Source: an uncultured Candidatus Altimarinota bacterium
Lineage (GTDB): Bacteria; Patescibacteriota; Gracilibacteria; BD1-5; UBA6164
Length of the DNA: 9,961 bases
Reading direction: 5' to 3'
Assembly (NCBI GenBank): GCA_937944175.1
Contig: CALDZW010000110.1
Location: 1-9,961, forward strand
Within the stretch, counting starts at the first letter, position 1; each line of letters begins with the position of its first letter. Positions 1 to 7,464 of the stretch are shown here, piece by piece. Made by a program: the position numbers and the translations under genes. The notes under the pieces are model-generated. The model saw only the letters and a program-made list of their open reading frames with translations, ran no database searches and was not told where the DNA came from.

Positions 1-814
1 TATAATTCTTAACAGGAAGAAGTGGCAAAAATCTCACTCAGACTTTATATCATTTACCCAAAAGTGTATTAATTGCATTAATTCTACTCTCTAAGCTAGA
101 AGTTCCAGTTTCGTACTTATCAATAAGTGATTGAGGATTTAGGCTAAAAGCAAATTCAGTGTATTCTGGTACAAATCAGAGATCTAATATTGGTTTAATA
201 TTTCAAGATTTAGTTCTGACTTCCATCATTACATCTTTTTTTCTATTGTCATTACTGTTTAACTGCTCAAAGAATGGCACGAATTCTTCAAGAAATCATG
301 AGATTCCATTCATTCAAAGTATATCTGAATAATCTGAAGAATACAACCAAATTGCATTGGTATAATTTGATTTTAGTTGAAGTTCATAGTCTGAATTACT
401 GTCATCTTGTAGGGTACGAATGCATTCGTACCCTACTGGCATATTTTTGTTAATTCATACCACTTTCTCTTCTATCTGCTCCTTTATGTCATCATAATTT
501 ACAAAATATACCTGCATATCATTCTTAAATGCTCATTTCAAAAAACAATACTCACAATCATATACACAATTCAAACTCGTTTTAAAAAAGTATGCATGTT
601 CATTGTTATGGCCATAGTTTTTTGGTGCCTCTAGTATTGATGGTGAAGTGAGTTTTGCAATAATAATTGATCTTTCTTTTTGATTATTAAATCCAGTTTT
701 ATCAAAAACATTTTTATAATGGTCAATCAAAATAATATCAGCATGCTTATATACTGATAGTATTTTTTTCGTCTGCTCGTACTCTTGAGCTTGTCTTTCT
801 AGGTAGATGATCAT
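1..814 (-). CDS. splB: spore photoproduct lyase homologue (radical SAM DNA repair), 3' end outside window
   Basis: This is the N-terminal 271 residues of a protein that continues past the left edge; SplB proteins are usually about 340 residues. The family uses an iron-sulfur cluster and S-adenosylmethionine to split the thymine dimer 'spore photoproduct' in UV-damaged DNA. The start MIIYLERQAQEYEQT matches the family opening, and the radical SAM motif CxxxCxxC is at C83, C87 and C90 (context NCVYDCEYCFLKG). Later family-like blocks are EVRTKSGNIKP, AFSLNPQS, KYETGTSSLESRI and KGYKVGVRFLPLLP. Several glycines are TGA codons, so the frame closes only with UGA=Gly. An in-frame stop at 827-829 leaves the ATG at 814 as the only start. 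Residues 127-136 come from a palindromic repeat and look like an insertion. It lies 7 bases after the preceding membrane gene, so it is probably co-transcribed. The family call is strong; the actual substrate in a non-sporulating cell is unknown. Confidence 0.9.
409..436. repeat. family A palindromic element, copy 1 (inside splB)
   Basis: This is a perfect 28-base palindrome with arms GTAGGGTACGAATG and CATTCGTACCCTAC. It is preceded by TCTT and followed by TG. On the gene strand it is read in frame as residues 127-136, VGYECIRTLQ, in a loop of SplB between NKNMP and DDSNSD. The same length, flanks and reading phase recur at 5836-5863 and 5887-5914. Confidence 0.85.
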
Positions 815-821
815 AAATGCT

Positions 822-1163
822 TTACTTTATCAAAAATATCTCAATATAAATGATCCAAAATATACTTCCAAAAAAACTACCAATAAACCATGTAAAAGGA
901 GTCAATATAATCAATAGTAATGTCTTCCAATAAGTCTTCTCTTTTAAATACAAAATTTTATACATAAGATATAAAATAAGCATATAAAAAGTTATATTTG
1001 AAAAAAATCACCATAGCTCTTTAAAATACTCTGAAGGCACAAGAAAATCTTTCAACTCAAGAGAGAAATTCAAAGTTCCATTGTAAACCGGTAGCAAACA
1101 GCATACTGATAACATATATACTATAAATAACTTATAATATCTTCTCCAACAAATATTTTTCAT
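822..1163 (-). CDS. small multi-pass membrane protein, unknown function
   Basis: This is a 113-residue protein I do not recognise. It starts MKNICWRRYYKLF, with a positively charged N-terminus. There are hydrophobic segments at about residues 11-27 (LFIVYMLSVCCLLPVY), 57-72 (FYMLILYLMYKILYL) and 81-112 (TLLLIILTPFTWFIG and following), consistent with three or four membrane spans. A short amphipathic stretch, about 32-52, lies between the first two. One in-frame TGA (Gly53 in ELWGFF) must be read through. It begins 15 bases after the stop of the HerA-like ATPase and ends 7 bases before splB, which suggests a three-gene transcript. Codon use and AT richness match its neighbours. No function can be assigned; membrane location is inferred from hydrophobicity alone. 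Confidence 0.75.
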
Positions 1164-1178
1164 AACATATAAGTTTCA

Positions 1179-2693
1179 TTACTTCAATAATCCCCCCAAT
1201 ACTCCTCTTACAATATTTGTAGCAATCTTATTCCCTGCTTTCCTGACTACAGATTTTCATACTGTTTGAATGAATCACTTTTTCTTTTTTGTTCCAAAAA
1301 GCATTTCCTGCCACATCGGTATATTTTTATCAGCTACTATTTGTTCTTTTTCCTTTTCTAGAGCTTCTGCTTTTTCTTGCTCTGCTGAATTTTCTAATTT
1401 TTCAAGAATTTCATCAGCAGATTCACGATCAATAGTTTTTTCATACATTCCTGCAAATGGACTTCTGTTGATAATACTTGTTCTTTCTTCATCTGTCAGT
1501 GGTCACATCCTTGACTCAGGTGGACGAATGAGTGTCTTTTCTACTACTTGAGGTGTTCATTTATCATCAAGACAACTTACCAGTCCTACTCATACTTTCA
1601 TATCAGTCAGAGCTTCTTTGATATCAAAATCATCATTTTGCCTAAATGTTTCCGCTACTACTTTGATTGCTTTTTGATCTTTAGGAGTAAAAGCACGGAG
1701 CGCGTGTTGAACTCTATTTCATAATTGACTTCTCACTGTTTCTGGAATATCAGTTGGATTCTGAGTAACAAAGTAGATCCCTACTCACTTACTTCTAATA
1801 AGTCTGACTACCTGTTCTACTTTTTCTACAAGAACCTTTGGTGCGTCTCTAAAGAGCAAATGTGCTTCATCAAAGAAAAAAACCAGTTTCGGTTTATCAA
1901 GATCTCATACTTCTGGAAGTTCTTCAAAAAGCTCTGAGATAAGCCACAATAAAAATGTAGAATACATTCTTGCATCTGACATTAACTTTCTTGAATCCAT
2001 AATGCTTACCACTCATTGTCAAGAAAAGTCTCTTCTCATAATATCATCAAGTATTAAAGCAGGTTCTCCAAAAAATATTTCTCAGCCAGCCTCTCTAAGA
2101 ACTAATATATCTCTTCTAATAGCACCAACTGATGCTGTGCTAATATTTCAATAGTCTTTTCTGAGTTCTTTTTTATTTTCATCCATATAGCCAATTACAG
2201 CTTCAAGATCATCAAGATCAAGAATGAGCCATCCTTCATCATCAGCTAATTTAAAAGCAATATGCAATATAGCATCTTGAGTATCACTCAAATCAAGCAT
2301 ACGTGATAATAGTATTGGTCACATTTCACTCACTGTAGTTCTTATTGGATGACCTTTTTCTCCATATAAATCCCAAAATATACTTGGAAAAGCATTTGGT
2401 GACCAATCTTTAATTCCAATGTGCTCTAGTCTCTCTTGAACTTTTGGATGATCTTTTCATGCCATAGCAATTCAAGCTAAATCTCACTTAACATCACTAG
2501 CAAAAACAGGTACTCCTGCTTTTGAAAACTGTTCTGCCAAAATTTGCAAAGTTACAGTCTTCCCTGTACCAGTAGCTCCTGCTATTATTCCATGTCTATT
2601 TGCTCTTTTCAAGAATAAATCAACATCTTCCCCAGGAGTGAATATATCCCCTCCAATAGTAATTACATTTTTTAGTTCTTCATTATTTGACAT
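1179..2693 (-). CDS. HerA-like DUF853 ATPase (YjgR family)
   Basis: This is a 504-residue P-loop ATPase of the DUF853 (HerA/FtsK-related) family; the family's cellular role is not well defined, and DNA-translocase or helicase activity is inferred from relatives. Walker A is GATGTGKT at residues 39-46. Walker B is KLVFFFDEAH, with Asp275-Glu276. Long family-typical blocks are present: FWDLYGEKGHPIR, SEMGPILLSRML, ASVGAIRRDILVL, SELFEELPEVGDLDKPK, VRLIRSKGVGIYFVTQNP and NRVQHALRAFTPKDQKA. The tail, after a coiled-coil-like segment rich in Glu and Lys (about 420-450), is basic and Gly-rich and ends GVLGGLLK. Many glycines are TGA codons. It is the first gene of a minus-strand cluster with a small membrane protein and splB. 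No Shine-Dalgarno sequence precedes the ATG. Length and motifs indicate an intact gene. Confidence 0.93.
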
Positions 2694-2791
2694 ATTTGTA
2701 TTGTATTATAGTATATAATAAATTTATTATAATTATATTCTAAGTAAAAGGAAAATATTTTACAGTAAAATTATATAACTAAATCAGATAT
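2694..2791. promoter_or_regulatory. divergent promoter region with symmetric TATAAT palindrome
   Basis: This 98-base, very AT-rich gap separates two divergent genes. An 18-base perfect palindrome at 2714-2731 (arms TATAATAAA and TTTATTATA) gives a TATAAT hexamer on each strand: 2714-2719 for the plus-strand gene and 2731-2726 for the HerA-like gene. Matching -35 boxes are weak on both sides. It could be a bidirectional promoter core or an operator. In such AT-rich DNA a chance palindrome cannot be excluded. Confidence 0.4.
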
Positions 2792-3115
2792 ATGCATGCA
2801 AATCTAGAATCAGCTCTCGCTCAATCAGTTTCAAGAACTAAAAGAAATCAAAAACCATGAGCATTTATTGGATCAGAAAGTTACACACAAACCACTTTTC
2901 CAAGTGAACAGATAAGATCTTTTTTAGAAAAAGAACTAAGTGAATGAACTCTTAATTTGATAACTTGACAAGATGGAAGACAAAACTTGGAAAAAATTAA
3001 TGCGCATCTTCAATGTGTATTAGTACATCAATTAAAAGATCATTGAGTTGTTGATGACCATGCATACACTTTCATTTTTGAACTTGAAAATATATTAAAG
3101 GACACTAAGAATTAA
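2792..3115 (+). CDS. 107-residue protein of unknown function, sole plus-strand gene
   Basis: This is an uninterrupted frame of 107 residues when UGA is read as Gly; four in-frame TGA codons at KPG, SEG, ITG and DHG make it invisible with the standard code. It starts MHANLESALAQSV, followed by a basic stretch (SRTKRNQK) at about residues 14-21. A predicted mixed alpha/beta body follows, with a Glu/Lys-rich helix at about 40-50 (SEQIRSFLEKELSEG) and an acidic C-terminal helix (FIFELENILKD). There is no signal peptide, membrane span or recognised motif. It is divergent from the HerA-like ATPase and convergent with the nucleosidase gene, overlapping the latter by 11 bases, and a terminator-like hairpin follows its stop. 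No Shine-Dalgarno sequence is visible. The ordered composition and the fitting terminator support a real gene. Function unknown. Confidence 0.7.
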
Positions 3116-3998
3116 CAAAAAAATCTCATTTTGAAAGAGTTTTATTTTTTTCAAAAAACTCTTCAAATTTTTCTCATCATTCCTGTTCAATTAAAACTTT
3201 ATATTTGCTATAGAGTTTTTTAAATTGAATTTTTTCAGTTACAGTCATCTTATAGTATAACTGAATTTTTTTAATTAATTCTAAATCATATTTATGTAAT
3301 AAATTATTTTTACTGTTTATTTTATCCTGTTCTAAATAATGAGATATTTGTTGTAGTAGTTTTTGATAATCAATATTTTCTACTAAGAGCTTCTTTGCTT
3401 TTTGGATATCAAAATTTCTTGTTTCTTCTCATATTTCATCAACTGGAACTTTTAACATGACTCTTGGAGTTTGAAATTTATCACACACATATTCCACTCA
3501 GTAACTTTCCATGTCAACCCACCCCCTAACCCCCTCCCTTGTAAGGAGGGGGGATATAAGTTCACTATTATACACTGGAGTTTCACTCGATATAATGCTC
3601 TCTAATTGAGCAAATTTTAAAAATATGGGAACAAGGAGTTCTTTATGATTTGCCATGTTTTTCACTCTTGCTACTTGAATGCATTGTGCTATCCCCTCCT
3701 TTTTCAAAGGAGGGCTAGGGTGGATTAAAACTTCTAGCTTAATAGAAGTATGAGAATTCATTCAATCTCCCCCATTAGGGTAAAGTCTAGAATATCAACA
3801 TACTCAAATATTCAATACAAAATCATATGTTTTTTCAGACAATTGTTTTTGCAAAGAATAAATTGTGTTGTAATTTCATATTCAGCTCAGCAAAAAATCA
3901 ATCTGTATATTTTTATAATCAGATTGATTTTTTTTAAATTCTTTTTTAATAACTCCTAGCTCTCACTGAGTTGCTGCTACTAATAAAATTCTGTACAT
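3105..3998 (-). CDS. nucleoside phosphorylase/nucleosidase superfamily protein with two repeat-derived inserts
   Basis: This 297-residue protein resembles the PNP/MTA-SAH/futalosine nucleosidase fold, whose members cleave or phosphorolyse the N-glycosidic bond of nucleosides. Supporting blocks are the N-terminal strand MYRILLVAATQGELGVI, LLSGIGNYNT, FVLNIGVCGYS and, most diagnostic, VDMESYGVEYVC, which matches the DMEs/DMEg substrate-binding segment, followed by TPRVMLKVPVDEIGEET. From about residue 190 the protein is Lys/Glu-rich, helical and unrecognised. Residues 91-104 (LIHPSPPLKKEGIA) and 148-162 (ISPLLTREGVRGWVD) are encoded by palindromic repeats and look foreign. They fall in loops, the second abutting the catalytic DME. 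The exact substrate cannot be told; a nucleosidase with disturbed activity, or a decaying gene with its frame preserved, is possible. It ends inside the converging gene's stop region. Confidence 0.7.
3131..3176 (+). terminator. candidate intrinsic terminator of the plus-strand gene
   Basis: TTGAAAGAGTTTT and AAAACTCTTCAA form a stem of about 12 pairs with one bulged A. The loop is T-rich and the stem is followed by ATTTTTC. It starts 16 bases after the stop of the 107-residue gene. It lies within the 3' coding end of the converging nucleosidase gene. Confidence 0.5.
3513..3557. repeat. family B GC-rich palindromic repeat, copy 1
   Basis: This is a GC-rich element in AT-rich surroundings, with a core hairpin of arms CCCCCTCCCTT and AAGGAGGGGG and a flank AACCCACCCCCTAA. 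It encodes residues 148-162 of the nucleosidase-like protein, in frame. It is the inverted counterpart of the copy at 3690-3728: the rule (A)ATCCACCC-(C)TA-core-GGGGATA holds when one copy is reverse-complemented. Confidence 0.85.
3690..3728. repeat. family B GC-rich palindromic repeat, copy 2 (opposite orientation)
   Basis: Core arms are CCCCTCCTTTTT and AAAGGAGGG, followed by CTAGGGTGGATTAA. It encodes residues 91-104 of the nucleosidase-like protein without breaking the frame. It is inverted relative to copy 1, so the two copies bracket about 130 bases of conserved coding sequence and could pair with each other in mRNA or single-stranded DNA. Confidence 0.85.
3892..3933. other. perfect 14-base inverted repeat with T tracts on both strands
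   Basis: Arms AAAAAATCAATCTG (3892-3905) and CAGATTGATTTTTT (3920-3933) are exact inverted copies around a 14-base AT-rich loop. Each strand reads as a hairpin running into at least six Ts, like an intrinsic terminator. It lies at codons 22-36 of the nucleosidase-like gene, whose own transcript would cross it. Attenuation or blocking of antisense transcription is conceivable; a chance palindrome is also possible. Confidence 0.45.
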
Positions 3999-4117
3999 CT
4001 TTTTCAGACAAAAACAAGTAAACTTTTTCCTTTTCCAAAGGAAGTCCCAATAGGGGATGGATTAGAACTATAGAATACTTTTTTACAAAACATAAATTAC
4101 TTTCACAATAATTCATT
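3999..4117. other. 119-base intergenic gap, with degenerate family B repeat
   Basis: This gap lies between the FAD-oxidoreductase fusion and the nucleosidase gene. It holds a third, degenerate family B copy at 4026-4064 (TTTTCCTTTTCCAAAGGAAG, then ATAGGGGATGGATTAGAAC), in the same orientation as copy 2. No convincing promoter, terminator or Shine-Dalgarno sequence was seen. The repeat would lie in the leader of the nucleosidase mRNA. Confidence 0.6.
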
Positions 4118-6253
4118 TTAAAAATCTTTTTTCTTCAAATATTTAGCAAGTCCTAAAGAGAGAATAAAAATTATTCAAGAATATACAAGCATTTGTGGTT
4201 CAAAACTGATAGTTGAAGGATCAAACTCACTTACATTTTTGATTGATGCTCATGCTATAATAACCATAAGTGCTCATGGAATAATTCCTATAGCTGTTCA
4301 GAGGAAAAATCATCTCCAACGTGCTTTTAACATCCCTGCGGAGTAATTTACCATATCAAATGGAAAGAAGAGAAGACGAGTCATCAATATTGGAACAAAT
4401 GAATCCCCACTAAGCTTATCCCTTAGGTCAGCTACAATCCCTGTTGAGTCAGGTTTTAACATTTTTTTTCAAAACACTCTTCCAAGAAAATATGCAAAAT
4501 TTGCACTCATATTCTCTCAAATCATGGTAAATATAAAACCTCAAAAGACTCAAAATAGTGCTCCACTCATCAATGTCATGAGTGTTGCAGGAAAGAGGAC
4601 AATGGGACGAATCGCATACAACAGTATGTATATTAATGGTCCCCACACAGCATTTTGTCATACAAATTGAAACATTTTTTTAGCAAGCTCAAGATTAGTT
4701 AGACCATAATATGATTTCAAACAAAGATATATAGTGATAAATGATATCCATACTAAAGCGGTTACTATCTGTAATAAATTATCTTTGAAAAAATACTTAA
4801 GCTCTCAGCGAATGTTACTGAGTGTTCACACAGTAAATTGGTCTGCTACTTTTTTTATAAGTTCTGATTTTGTTGGGTATGCAAAAATTTGAGATGATAA
4901 TTTGTATCCTGATATATTATCATTCATGGCCAATGTCAGTACTGGAAGCATTTCTCATGCCCCCTTTCATACAATAGTAGCTCCAAGTATTTTCCCACTT
5001 ACTCTTTTGAAATTGATCTTTACAAATCCCCCCTCATCATTCGTGACTATACTCCTATCATTTTGATCAAAATACAGAATTTTTGAGACTATATCATCAC
5101 TATTGTAATACTCAAGAAGTTCTGAATATGTTTTTCAAACTCTTGCAACCTCAATATGAGTATACAGCGTTGCTGGAAGCGGTGAATTCCTTACACATTT
5201 TTTTATGTATGGAAATATTATATTTCTGATTACACCACGTGCTTCATGGTTTGCCCAATGGGTAAATTGAGGATTTCATTGTACACAGTCTCAAATTGCA
5301 TATATATTTTTAGAAACTGTTTGATTGTATTTATTTGTTTTTATTCATTTCTTATTATACTGCACTAATCCATTTTCTATTTTTAATCATAAATTATTAG
5401 ACTCACGTCATAATGCTACTAAGACTTTTCACAATGGTATTTTTGTTATTTTTTGTGTTGAGTTATTTTGAATACACAATATATTTTCTGATTCTACTGA
5501 TGTAATAGTTGAGTTTGTGAAAATCTTTATTCATTTTTTCAAAAAAGATTCTGTAATCAACTCACTTGTTTCTTCCTCTTCTCTTGGAATCAATCTATCA
5601 TTTCTTTGAACAATAGTAACCTGTACTCATAAATTTGCAAAACTCTCTGCTAGCTCACATCAAATATATCATCCACCAATAACAAGTAAATCTTTGATAT
5701 CTTCAGTAACCTCAAAGATACTCTCATTAGTAAGTACTTTTGAAGCTGGCAATCATGGAATATCGTATATTTTTGGATGTGACCCTGTTGAAATAATTAT
5801 CTGTTTAGCTGTTATTTGTTGATTATTTTTTTCTTGTAGGGATACTCCTTCTGGGTATCCTGATTCTTCTATTTCACTACTTTCTTGCAGGGACAGCAGG
5901 TCCACTGTCCCTACTGTGTGTATTTCAACTGTATTTTTAACAATAAATGATCCCTTCCCTGCAAAGAATGTGATTCAAAAATTCTTAAGCCACTCTGGAG
6001 TCTCTTCATTTCTGAAATGTTGCCTCATTTCTCTTACTCTTTCTAAAGCCTTCACAACTCAGATTTCTGGATTTTTTGAAGCAATATCTATAAGTGCCTT
6101 TGATGGAATACATCAGACATTAGTACAATCACCTCCAATTTTTCATGACTCAATAAGTGCTACTTTTTTTCATGCTTGAGATAATCCAATTGCACTTGTT
6201 AATCAACCACTTCCTGCTCATATAACTATAATATCAAATGCTTTTTTATTCAT
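4118..6253 (-). CDS. fusion: FAD-dependent disulfide oxidoreductase (N) + TVP38/TMEM64 VTT membrane domain (C)
   Basis: This is a 711-residue fusion. Residues 1 to about 480 form a class I pyridine nucleotide-disulfide oxidoreductase of the dihydrolipoamide dehydrogenase/mercuric reductase type. FAD-binding GAGSGG is at 12-17 and the redox pair C43/C48 lies in GGDCTNVGCIPSKAL. The NAD(P)H-binding GGGYIGCELAESFANLG and the second FAD contact AIGDCVQGNPQFTHWANHEARG follow. The C-terminal catalytic His of the family is Tyr459 (AYPTKSE). Residues of about 485-711 are a VTT/DedA-like domain with several membrane spans, including LFPATLMTLMSGALFG, NFAYFLGRVFG, RLLFFPFDMVNYSAG and GIIPGALMVIMAGAS. 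The oxidoreductase probably faces the cytoplasm, tethered to the membrane; its electron acceptor is unknown. More than 30 in-frame TGA codons are read as Gly. Two family A repeats encode residues 114-123 and 131-140, in a loop before ITAKQIIISTGS. The ATG at 6253 gives the expected N-terminus; no upstream ATG lies in frame. Confidence 0.92.
5836..5863. repeat. family A palindromic element, copy 2 (inside FAD oxidoreductase)
   Basis: This is a 28-base element with the same TCTT upstream flank and GTAGGG start as copy 1. The inner arms GGATAC and GTATCC are intact; the outer right end has drifted to TCCTGA. It is read in frame as SGYPEGVSLQ (residues 131-140), in the same phase as the splB copy. 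It lies 51 bases (17 codons) from copy 3. Confidence 0.75.
5887..5914. repeat. family A palindromic element, copy 3 (inside FAD oxidoreductase)
   Basis: This is a 28-base element, GCAGGGACAG ... CTGTCCCTAC, with arms AGGGACAG and CTGTCCCT. TCTT precedes it and TG follows, as in copy 1. It is read in frame as VGTVDLLSLQ (residues 114-123) in the same phase as the other copies. The unpaired middle differs between copies while the ends and the length are kept. Confidence 0.8.
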
Positions 6254-6316
6254 TACTACTGACTTATTAAAAAATATGAAGATAAGATATCTATGAGATG
6301 TATAACTAACCTTAAA

Positions 6317-6784
6317 TTATGTTCTCTTTATATCTAAAATCTCTGCTTTTGTTATCTGTTGAAGGTCTTTAGGGGAAATTTGAATTTCTTCTCAATGAGC
6401 TCATGCACTTATAAATAGAGTTTTAAAGTTATTGCAATCCTTATCTAGAAAAGTTTGTAGTTGTTTTTTCTGGCCAATAGGACTCACTCACCCAAAATTA
6501 TATCCAGTAACTTTAGAAACTATCTCTTCTTTTGGAAAAGAAATTTTCTTAGCTCACACTATTTTTGCTATTTTTTTACAATCTAATTCAAAACCTCAAG
6601 GAAGAATACAACAATAAAAAATATCTCATCACTGAACAATGAGTGTTTTAAATATTTGATCTATGGTAATTCATAACTTTTCTGATGCCTCAATTGCAAA
6701 CTGCTTACAAGCAAGATCATGTTGAAATGTATGCATTCTAAAATCATATCATTTTGAAGAAAGTATTTGAGGAACTGAAGACAT
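6317..6784 (-). CDS. ybaK: YbaK/EbsC-type aminoacyl-tRNA deacylase
   Basis: This 155-residue protein belongs to the YbaK/ProX editing-domain family. The family hydrolyses mischarged tRNA, classically Cys-tRNA(Pro), to keep translation accurate. Conserved features are the Lys of IFKTLIV (K46), GYNFGGVSPIGQKK (about 94-107), a SAGAHGEEIQISPKDL segment (126-141) and total length, all typical. The ATG at 6784 was chosen over the later one at 6736: it adds MSSVPQILSSKGYDFR, which corresponds to the family's usual N-terminal helix, and it sits one base after the stop of the upstream DUF218 gene, suggesting coupled translation. Several conserved glycines (PGG, FGGV, SAGA) use TGA. The exact mischarged substrate cannot be read from the sequence. 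The oxidoreductase fusion follows after 63 bases. Confidence 0.92.
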
Positions 6785-6785
6785 A

Positions 6786-7448
6786 TTATTCTTTCACAGA
6801 ATTAATAACTTTTTTTCCAATAATTTTTAGATCATCTCAATTAATATCTAATCAAGTAGTATCTATTCATCAAAAGAAATATTTTAGATATGCTGGAACT
6901 TCTCTTGCAAGAGAGTATATATCTCTGAGTTCTCTAAACTGAGGGCTCACACTTCATATATTCACAAATCATGCTTTTCTTAATGCTAGATGAACTCGTG
7001 TCAAATGAAAAAATTGACTTACTCAAATAACTCATGAATTTGGATAAAACCCTGCTTTCTTATTTATTTCAAATGCATTCTTTGAAGTTTCAATTGTTGT
7101 GTCTCAAATCTTGTCAATAATTATTTGATTCTCTAAAACTCATCTATTAAGCAAATATTGTGCCATCACTTCTCACTCATTATATCCTGAAAGGCCATAT
7201 CAACCACTGACAATTATTTGCAATACTTTCTGAGAATCTAATAGTTGTTTTGCAATATCAAGTCTTGCTTGCAATCTTTTAGAAACTTCTCAATTTAATT
7301 CAACTTTTGATCAATACACGATTGCAAATTTTGCTATCTTATTCAAACCTGTTTTGGTTTCTCTCATTCAATCAAGAGCTATCATTCACATTGCTGAAAC
7401 ATATAGTAGAATAAATACTACAATTATTTTGATTAATACTCCTTTCAT
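6786..7448 (-). CDS. DUF218 (SanA/YdcF-like) membrane-anchored protein
   Basis: This 220-residue protein has one N-terminal membrane anchor (about residues 4-23, LIKIIVVFILLYVSAMGMIA) followed by a DUF218 domain. Family blocks are KFAIVYGSKVELNGEVSKRLQARL (strand, loop and helix, about 40-63), the IIVSGG turn (78-83), NEGEVMAQYLLNRGV (90-104), the DTTIETSKNAFEI segment equivalent to the family's conserved S/D-x-T-x-E-N (116-128) and VIGVSQFFHLTRVHLALRKAG (140-160). DUF218 proteins are linked to the cell envelope (SanA, ElyC, YdcF in E. coli), but no defined reaction is general to the family. The tail after 190 is unrecognised. It begins 16 bases after tilS and its stop is one base from the ybaK start. 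The gene appears intact. Confidence 0.87.
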
Positions 7449-7464
7449 AATATTTAACACACTT

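Noticed and set aside
1270..1937. Plus-strand short frames opposite the HerA-like gene
   Set aside because: They are antisense shadows of an intact, strongly conserved ATPase and contain no recognisable protein features.
3764..3784. CTCCCCCATTAGGGTAAA as a fourth family B repeat
   Set aside because: It shares a CCCC/GGG flavour, but no clear arm or flank alignment could be made.
3750..3959. Plus-strand frame opposite the nucleosidase gene
   Set aside because: It is antisense to the gene and low in complexity; no motif supports it.
409..5914. CRISPR array from the repeated 28-base units
   Set aside because: Only three copies exist, two of them 23 bases apart and one in another gene; they are palindromic, in coding frame and divergent in the middle.
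6901..6914. 14-base palindrome TCTCTTGCAAGAGA inside the DUF218 gene
   Set aside because: It is a single copy without the flanks or length of the repeat families and can be explained by the codons of SLARE; probably chance.
5916..6942. Plus-strand frames opposite the FAD oxidoreductase, ybaK and DUF218 genes
   Set aside because: They are shadows of well-supported minus-strand genes.
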